Assembly: GCA_016932895.1 (NCBI GenBank)
Contig: JAFGCA010000353.1
Location: 1 to 7,429 of the forward strand
Reading direction: 5' to 3'
Length of the DNA: 7,429 nt
Source: Sedimentisphaerales bacterium
GTDB lineage: Bacteria > Planctomycetota > Phycisphaerae > Sedimentisphaerales > SG8-4
Part shown: one piece after another, positions 1 through 3,628 of the stretch
How the letters are laid out: each line of letters opens with the position of its first letter
Position numbering within the stretch: the first letter of the stretch is position 1
Notes under the pieces: model-generated
Seen by the model: the letters and a program-made list of their open reading frames with translations, nothing else
What the model was told of the DNA's origin: nothing
Databases searched by the model: none
Program-made: the position numbers and the translations under genes

Positions 1-43
1 CCTCTGGATTCCCGCCTTCGCGGGAATGACATAGGCGTACGGT
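1..43. repeat. Hairpin repeat with the GCGGGAATGACA core
   Basis: An 8-bp perfect stem (ATTCCCGC at 8-15 pairing with GCGGGAAT at 20-27, loop CTTC) is followed by GACATAGGCGTACGGT. The core is the kind of string I recall seeing scattered between genes in many environmental bacterial genomes. That is memory, not a search. A decayed second copy of the right half lies at 2821-2846. The element may extend left of the window. It could also act as a transcription terminator for a gene outside the window, but no T-run follows the stem. Confidence 0.55.
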
Positions 44-169
44 CCTCAAGAGCCGTGGGCAAGGTACAGTCGTGCCGCCTGAAAACTTGCACAGACACCC
101 GGTCGTCCTTCGCGCATGTTTTTGGCGACACAACGGCGGGCGTCGGGTATCATTGGCCCTCGATCTGCA

Positions 170-188
170 CGATCGCTGCGGGCGATCG
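170..188 (+). promoter_or_regulatory. Hairpin in the GH28 leader
   Basis: A perfect 7-bp inverted repeat (CGATCGC at 170-176, GCGATCG at 182-188, loop TGCGG) ends 28 bases before the GH28 start codon and is followed by GATTTTGGG. It could be an operator, a leader hairpin, or a weak terminator of something upstream. I could not find a convincing -35/-10 pair between 44 and 216, so the promoter of the GH28 gene is not assigned. Confidence 0.3.
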
Positions 189-216
189 GATTTTGGGCTT
201 TGATAGGAGATGACCG

Positions 217-1512
217 ATGGCTGCCGGAATGCTGCGTCGTTCGTTGTTTGCATTGACGATTGTCACCCTGATGCAGGCCGGTTGTGTCGTTACCGGCTCA
301 CCTTCTACCGGCGGCGCGGCGTGGAACGTGCGAGAAATGGGCGCCGTCGGGGACGGATGGACGAAAGACACGGCCGCGTTCCAGCAGGCCATCGATCGGT
401 GCTCGGCGGCCGGCGGCGGGCAGGTGGTCGTCCCGGCAGGGCAGTACCTGATCGGGGCCATCGCGTTGAAGAGCAATACGACCTTGCGCCTGCAGGAAGG
501 CGCCACGCTGGCCGGCAGCGGCGACATCGAGGATTACCCGCTGGCCACGATTCGCTGGGAGGGCCGCTGGGAGCAGGGCCACCGCGCCCTGATCCACGCC
601 AACGATGCAAACCACATCGCCATTGTCGGTCCCGGCAGGATCGACGGCAACAAGAGAATCGGCATTCGACGCAATCCTCGCGGCCCGGCCCTCATCGAGC
701 CGATCCACTGCACCGATGTCCGCCTGGAGGGCTTCTCCGCGACCTCTGCCTTCATGTGGACCATCCATCCCACGCGCTGCACCGACGTGACCGTCACCGG
801 TCTGACCATCCGCAGCACCGGCGGCAACGGCGACGGCGTCGATATCGACTCGTGTAAGAACGTCCGCGTCGAGCGCTGTGACATCGACACCGGCGATGAC
901 GCGATCGCGATCAAATCCGGACGGGGCATGGAGGGTTTCCGTGCGGCCGAGCCTTCCGAGAACATTCTCATCACCGACTGCAAGCTGGGCGACTCGAATT
1001 TCGCCTGCATCGGCATCGGCAGCGAGATGTCCGGCGGCGTGCGCAACATCCGCATCGAGCGCTGCACCTTCACCCACAGCAGGACCAGCTCTATCTATAT
1101 CAAGAGCCGTCCCGGTCGCGGCGGCGTTATCGAGAACGTCACGATTGCCGACGCCAACGTCGTCAGCGCCAACGGGGCGTTTCTCCGGCTGAATCTGCTC
1201 TCCAGCGGCAAGCAGGACCCCGAGCCCGTCCAGGGCGATGAAGGCGTCCCGCTCTGTCGCAACCTGAGCATCTCGAACGTCCGCCTGGCCGACTGCGGCG
1301 GCATCGTCGAGGCGACGCAGATTCCTCCCGCCAAGCCCGTCGAGGGCCTGACCCTCACCAACGTCACCGGCACGGCCAAAGCAGGGATCGCCCTGGCGCA
1401 CATGCGAGAGGTCCGCCTCGCCGATATCGATGTCACCGTCGCCGAAGGCCCACTCCTGAAAACGCAGGACGTAACCGGCGCCGGCCTGGAGAACGCCATG
1501 CCCCTCGACTGA
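217..1512 (+). CDS. Exported GH28-like (polygalacturonase-type) beta-helix protein, divergent active site
   Basis: This is a 431-residue right-handed beta-helix protein of glycoside hydrolase family 28, whose members cleave alpha-linked galacturonans or rhamnogalacturonans. The ATG at 217 is chosen because AGGAG at 205-209 lies 7 bases upstream. Residues 5-22 form a basic-then-hydrophobic signal ending in MQAGC, suggesting lipoprotein processing at Cys23, though Gln at -3 is atypical. Residues 36-100 match the pectate-lyase-like N-terminal module (GAVGDG, then VVVPAGQYLIG). The catalytic block is NGDGVDID (Asp206) and DTGDDAIAIKSG (Asp227, Asp228); the 21-residue spacing equals Asp180-Asp201 of Aspergillus niger PGII. 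The segment before IGSE (267-270), which normally carries the HG motif, reads NFACIG without His, and the RIK motif reads YIK (294-296). Activity or specificity may therefore differ from classical enzymes. The family call is firm; the substrate is unknown. It stands alone, with no other pectin genes in view. Confidence 0.88.
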   Translation: MAAGMLRRSLFALTIVTLMQAGCVVTGSPSTGGAAWNVREMGAVGDGWTKDTAAFQQAIDRCSAAGGGQVVVPAGQYLIGAIALKSNTTLRLQEGATLAGSGDIEDYPLATIRWEGRWEQGHRALIHANDANHIAIVGPGRIDGNKRIGIRRNPRGPALIEPIHCTDVRLEGFSATSAFMWTIHPTRCTDVTVTGLTIRSTGGNGDGVDIDSCKNVRVERCDIDTGDDAIAIKSGRGMEGFRAAEPSENILITDCKLGDSNFACIGIGSEMSGGVRNIRIERCTFTHSRTSSIYIKSRPGRGGVIENVTIADANVVSANGAFLRLNLLSSGKQDPEPVQGDEGVPLCRNLSISNVRLADCGGIVEATQIPPAKPVEGLTLTNVTGTAKAGIALAHMREVRLADIDVTVAEGPLLKTQDVTGAGLENAMPLD

Positions 1513-1696
1513 GCCGACAACGCTCCGGACATGCAGACGGCTATGCAAGGGCTGAATAAGCCCGATTTCCTGCCCCCGCAGACACACGAGGAGGGATGAT
1601 GCGTCAGAGAGAAGGATTGCAGATACCAATGTACCTATACAAGTCGCTGATTGTTATTTTGAGGGTTGACCTTGCGAAGCCGTCCGATTGTCTCAG

Positions 1697-1714
1697 CCAC
1701 GAATTCCACGAATT
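1697..1714. repeat. Two tandem copies of CCACGAATT
   Basis: The 9-bp word CCACGAATT occurs twice with no spacer and no mismatch (1697-1705, 1706-1714). Its period and start (CCACGAA) resemble the arm of the 95-bp palindrome at 2614-2708, read on the opposite strand as CACGAAGGA words. It is probably a remnant of the same general class of intergenic repeat. Confidence 0.6.
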
Positions 1715-1829
1715 CGCCCCGCGAGCCGGCCAGCTCTATTCGCATTACTACCCGTAACAATCCTGTTCTCTTGCGCAGATTCTGGTGAGCACGTATGGTA
1801 AGCCATTGAAGACGAAAGGGTGCATCTTG

Positions 1830-1885
1830 CGCAAAGACGCAAAGAACGCCAAGGCAACCACATTCTTCACCCATCTTTCTTTGCG
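1830..1885. repeat. CGCAAAGA tandem word with an inverted partner
   Basis: CGCAAAGA is duplicated at 1830-1845, and its reverse complement TTCTTTGCG is found at 1877-1885, giving a 9-bp inverted match to 1838-1846 across 30 bases. The layout (duplicated word in one arm, inverted copy in the other) imitates the better preserved palindrome at 2614-2708, with a different word. Nearby, CGGCC-GAA-GGCCG at 1921-1933 forms a hairpin just past the stop of the minus-strand gene. No T-run follows it on that strand, so it is at best a weak terminator. Confidence 0.5.
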
Positions 1886-1939
1886 CTCTCGGCGCGCTTG
1901 GGGAGAGGTTGTCCTGGTTGCGGCCGAAGGCCGGGCCCG

Positions 1940-2461
1940 TCATGGGATGACTCGCATGACGAGCTGGCTCCATGCGAAGTTGACCAGAGTGCCGACGATG
2001 AGGATCATGGCTTCTCGCGGGATGTTGTAGATGACCACGCCGAGAATGGCGATGGCCATTATCGACGTAATGAACGAGTCCGAACGTATATTCTGCGTCA
2101 TCAGCAGCATCGCGCCTACGACGCTCAGCGCGGCCAGGGCCTTGATGAATGTCGCCAGCAGCGGGGCGATGTATCTGTCCACGGCTACCGCATCGAACAG
2201 CATGAAGGCCAATGCGATGATGAATGCCACCACGAAGCCCGAGATGAGGGCGCGAAGACTCCATCCCGGAAATCGAAAGCACCGCCACAGCATGCTCTGC
2301 TGACCTTCATAGATCGGGTCGACGAAAAGGCCGAGGAGAAAGCCGAGGAAGACTTGTGTGAACCTGGCCGGCCCTTCGCCGAGATGCGGCTTCACCAGGG
2401 CCACCGCGATCACCCAGGCCATGGCCGTCACAATCAGCATGCGGCACAGTGTTGCCTTCAT
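1940..2461 (-). CDS. Small multi-pass inner-membrane protein, unrecognised family
   Basis: This frame encodes 173 residues with at least four and perhaps six hydrophobic segments (about 7-23, 35-48, 70-90, 98-122, 129-146 and 148-165), so it is almost certainly an integral inner-membrane protein. I prefer the ATG at 2461 over the upstream one at 2497 because GAGGG lies 7 bases before it on the minus strand, and the extra 12 residues are polar and unlike a membrane start. Visible landmarks are a GLFVDPIYEGQQ loop after the second segment, a basic turn (WRCFRFPGWSLR, 59-70) and TQNIRSD between the fourth and fifth segments. No catalytic or transport signature is recognisable and I assign no function. 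It is a single gene transcribed away from the dikinase, with more than 1.1 kb of repeat-rich DNA between them. Regular spacing of hydrophobic segments plus a good ribosome-binding site make a real gene likely despite the lack of a family match. Confidence 0.72.
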   Translation of the reverse strand: MKATLCRMLIVTAMAWVIAVALVKPHLGEGPARFTQVFLGFLLGLFVDPIYEGQQSMLWRCFRFPGWSLRALISGFVVAFIIALAFMLFDAVAVDRYIAPLLATFIKALAALSVVGAMLLMTQNIRSDSFITSIMAIAILGVVIYNIPREAMILIVGTLVNFAWSQLVMRVIP

Positions 2462-2526
2462 GGACTGTCCCTCATTGTCACGATGCAACTGGAGCATTGC
2501 CTGATCTGCAGCACAGTCAGCGAGAT

Positions 2527-2556
2527 ATTATGCCACCTCGGGGTCGGCAAAGGCAA
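2527..2556 (-). promoter_or_regulatory. Candidate promoter for the minus-strand membrane protein
   Basis: On the minus strand, TTGCCT (2551-2556, 4 of 6 to TTGACA) and CATAAT (2527-2532, 5 of 6 to TATAAT) are 18 bases apart. They would start transcription near 2520, about 60 bases before the start codon at 2461. The -10 is good and the -35 mediocre. Confidence 0.38.
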
Positions 2557-2613
2557 GGAAAACGGCGGGGCCCAAGGGCCGTTGTTTGTGTTCTGTATCT
2601 CGCATGGGTTTTC

Positions 2614-2708
2614 CTTCGTGTCCTTCGTGGTGAAGGACAATCAGACAAGTCCCGCCGGCCGCCGCGGCCGGCCACAACAAGTCGTTTTCAACCACGAAGG
2701 ACACGAAG
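2614..2708. repeat. 95-bp nested palindrome (element A)
   Basis: CTTCGTGTCCTTCGTGGT at 2614-2631 has a perfect 18-bp reverse complement at 2691-2708. Near the same centre lies a second perfect inverted repeat, GCCGGCCG (2654-2661) and CGGCCGGC (2665-2672) with a 3-base loop. The outer centre is 2661 and the inner centre 2663. Each outer arm is itself a 9-bp word duplicated (CTTCGTGTC, CTTCGTGGT). It could form a cruciform, or a long hairpin in RNA of either strand. It has no open frame, so it would be a non-autonomous palindromic element of REPIN or MITE type, or a structured non-coding site. That class assignment is inference. Confidence 0.8.
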
Positions 2709-2773
2709 AGCGCGAAGGTCCACAGAATAACACCCTACGGCGTCACTACAAATGTCCTCCGTAACCTGTGGCA

Positions 2774-2878
2774 TGTAAGCGTATCTCGAAGGCAGTCCCT
2801 CTGCGGCTCGGCGTCTCCGCGCGAGAATGACATGAAGGTGTGCGGTGCACATCCTACGGGCTGTAAGCCAATCTCGAA
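2774..2878. repeat. Degenerate direct repeat TGTAAGC..ATCTCGAA and decayed GAATGACA copy
   Basis: TGTAAGCGTATCTCGAA at 2774-2790 recurs as TGTAAGCCAATCTCGAA at 2862-2878 (15 of 17 identical, offset 88). Between them, GCGAGAATGACATGAAGGTG with CGGT shortly after (2821-2846) matches the right half of the repeat at window position 20-43, but the left half of that hairpin is decayed. The block therefore looks like an old local duplication with an embedded remnant of a dispersed repeat. Confidence 0.5.
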
Positions 2879-2911
2879 AGACGGGGGCCTGTGACTCGTG
2901 AGCCAAAGGAC

Positions 2912-2941
2912 AATCTGCGTTAATCAGCGTTCATCTGCGGT
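2912..2941. repeat. Three period-10 units (AATCTGCGTT-like)
   Basis: AATCTGCGTT (2912-2921), AATCAGCGTT (2922-2931) and CATCTGCGGT (2932-2941) are three adjacent 10-base units differing at one to three positions. I recall similar TCTGCGTTCATCTGCGG strings in intergenic DNA of many environmental genomes (memory only). No inverted partner is visible in the window. Confidence 0.6.
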
Positions 2942-3027
2942 TGCTCAATACGGTCGCCCGTATCTTGTTTTTCGTATTTCGAAAGGCCGGGGCACCTGGC
3001 CTGTGACCTATGGCCCGGAGGACTCTT

Positions 3028-3102
3028 CTCTGTGATCTCTGTGGTGAAAAGATGTCAAACAAGTCCTGCGGGCCTTCGGCCCGCCGCAATGGGGCGTTTT
3101 TC
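3028..3102. repeat. Truncated relative of the 95-bp palindrome (element B)
   Basis: The element begins with a duplicated 9-bp word, CTCTGTGAT (3028-3036) and CTCTGTGGT (3037-3045). It continues GAAAAG..TCAAACAAGTCC, then a perfect 7-bp hairpin GCGGGCC-TTC-GGCCCGC (3068-3084), then CGCAATGGGGCGTTTT. Element A at 2614 aligns over the first 40 bases without a gap, and its inner hairpin starts at the same offset (40). The expected right arm (ACCACAGAG-type) is missing; a different repeat starts at about 3103. Confidence 0.7.
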
Positions 3103-3110
3103 GGCGGTAG

Positions 3111-3160
3111 GGGCAGGCCCCCGTGTCTGCCCGTATGACAGAGGGGCGACCCCGGTGGGG
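3111..3160. repeat. GGGCAG/CTGCCC hairpin and CCCC-GGT-GGGG hairpin
   Basis: GGGCAG at 3111-3116 pairs with CTGCCC at 3127-3132. CCCC (3150-3153) and GGGG (3157-3160) flank GGT just downstream. The pair forms a compact GC-rich block that I recall as a recurrent intergenic type (GTAGGGGCAGGCCCCC), again from memory only. It directly abuts the truncated end of element B. Confidence 0.45.
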
Positions 3161-3204
3161 CCTATGGATGGCGAGCGGGGACGCCCGCCGGATGTGGTCC
3201 ACGA

Positions 3205-3254
3205 GGCACGGGGCACGGGCCGCGAGATACGAGATGCCAGATACGAGATACGAA
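3205..3254. repeat. GGCACGG and CGAGATA short tandem words
   Basis: GGCACGGG is repeated with a 7-base period (3205-3212, 3212-3219). It is followed by CGAGATACGAGATGCC and AGATACGAGATACGAA (3223-3254), in which the word CGAGATA or CGAGATG recurs. This is low-complexity repeat with no coding sense. Confidence 0.55.
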
Positions 3255-3463
3255 CGGCCAAACGCCTTACGGCGTCATTACGAACGGGTGAAAGGCCCCC
3301 TGCGAGGGTGTGGGGGCGACATGAGATGGATGGACGAATGAGACGGCAGGTCGGCGGGAGGCGAGAAAATCGCTGGTTTTGGGCGTTGACAGGGGGCGGG
3401 GGAGGCGGCGTTTCGATTGATCAGGGATGATTGGAGGGGGATTCAAAATCGAGGCGTTGTGCG

Positions 3464-3492
3464 TTGACAAGGGAGAGAGAGGGCGATATACT
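3464..3492 (+). promoter_or_regulatory. Near-consensus sigma70-type promoter for the dikinase gene
   Basis: TTGACA (3464-3469, 6 of 6) and TATACT (3487-3492, 5 of 6) are separated by exactly 17 bases. Transcription would begin near 3499, giving a leader of about 130 bases before the start codon at 3629. Two further perfect TTGACA hexamers, at 3386 and 3559, have no -10 at a workable distance. This is the strongest promoter in the window and fits a highly expressed housekeeping enzyme. Confidence 0.8.
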
Positions 3493-3535
3493 ACCAAGCT
3501 TTATTTGCCCCAGCATAGACTCAGCAATAGTCGCG

Positions 3536-3593
3536 GCGGCCGGCCGCGCGTGCTCGATTTGACAGGTGGTAGGCTCGCAGCCGGGGGCGGCTG
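3536..3593 (+). promoter_or_regulatory. Two GC-rich hairpins in the dikinase leader
   Basis: The predicted leader contains a 12-base perfect palindrome, GCGGCCGGCCGC (3536-3547), and a 6-bp stem with a GGGG loop, CAGCCG-GGGG-CGGCTG (3578-3593). The second ends about 20 bases before the AAAGGAG ribosome-binding site at 3613-3619. I see no riboswitch consensus. The hairpins may affect mRNA stability or translation, or may simply reflect GC-rich DNA. Confidence 0.35.
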
Positions 3594-3628
3594 GGCGCCA
3601 CGAGAATAACGTAAAGGAGATGGTTCGA

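Larger units (their letters stand above)
1513..1939. other. Non-coding interval with short repeats
   Basis: I see no convincing gene in these 427 bases. A weak hairpin (GGGCT at 1549-1553 with AGCCC at 1559-1563, then GATTTCC) could end GH28 transcription, but its stem is short. A 53-codon frame from 1596 to 1757 has AGGAGG only 1-4 bases from its tandem ATGs, and its 3' half runs through a tandem repeat, so I do not call it a gene. The right half carries the repeats listed separately at 1697 and 1830. Confidence 0.6.
2462..3463. other. Repeat-rich non-coding interval between divergent genes
   Basis: About 1 kb without a supportable gene. Open frames here are short, lack ribosome-binding sites and run through repeats. 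Apart from the promoter at 2527-2556, the identifiable content is palindromic or tandem-word repeats (2614-2708, 2774-2878, 2912-2941, 3028-3102, 3111-3160, 3205-3254). A further imperfect pair is CTACGGCGTCACTACAAA at 2735-2752 and TTACGGCGTCATTACGAA at 3267-3284 (15 of 18 identical). A G-rich tract (GGGGGCGGGGGAGG) spans about 3392-3405, upstream of the dikinase promoter. Confidence 0.7.

Noticed and set aside
122..153. Possible GH28 promoter (TTGGCG and TATCAT)
   Set aside because: The spacer is 20 bases, too long for a standard sigma70 promoter, and the hexamers are only partial matches.
298..1629. 443-codon minus-strand frame over the GH28 gene
   Set aside because: It is antisense to a well-supported family gene. 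Its composition (Ala, Gly, Asp, Val) is what GC-rich codons give when read backwards.
1596..1757. 53-codon frame after GAGGAGGG, starting MMRQREG
   Set aside because: The ribosome-binding site is only 1-4 bases from the ATGs, the second half runs through the CCACGAATT tandem repeat, and the product has no recognisable feature.
1820..2764. 314-codon plus-strand frame opposite the membrane protein
   Set aside because: Its translation is rich in His, Arg, Asp and Gln and includes repeat DNA. The minus strand has coherent hydrophobic segments and a proper start.
2614..3254. CRISPR array or tRNA cluster in the repeat-rich region
   Set aside because: The repeats are short, of several different sequences and irregularly spaced without uniform spacers. 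No cloverleaf or tRNA consensus is visible.
3392..3408. Possible G-quadruplex (GGGGGCGGGGGAGGCGG)
   Set aside because: There are only two runs of three or more G within the required distance, so it does not meet the usual four-run rule.
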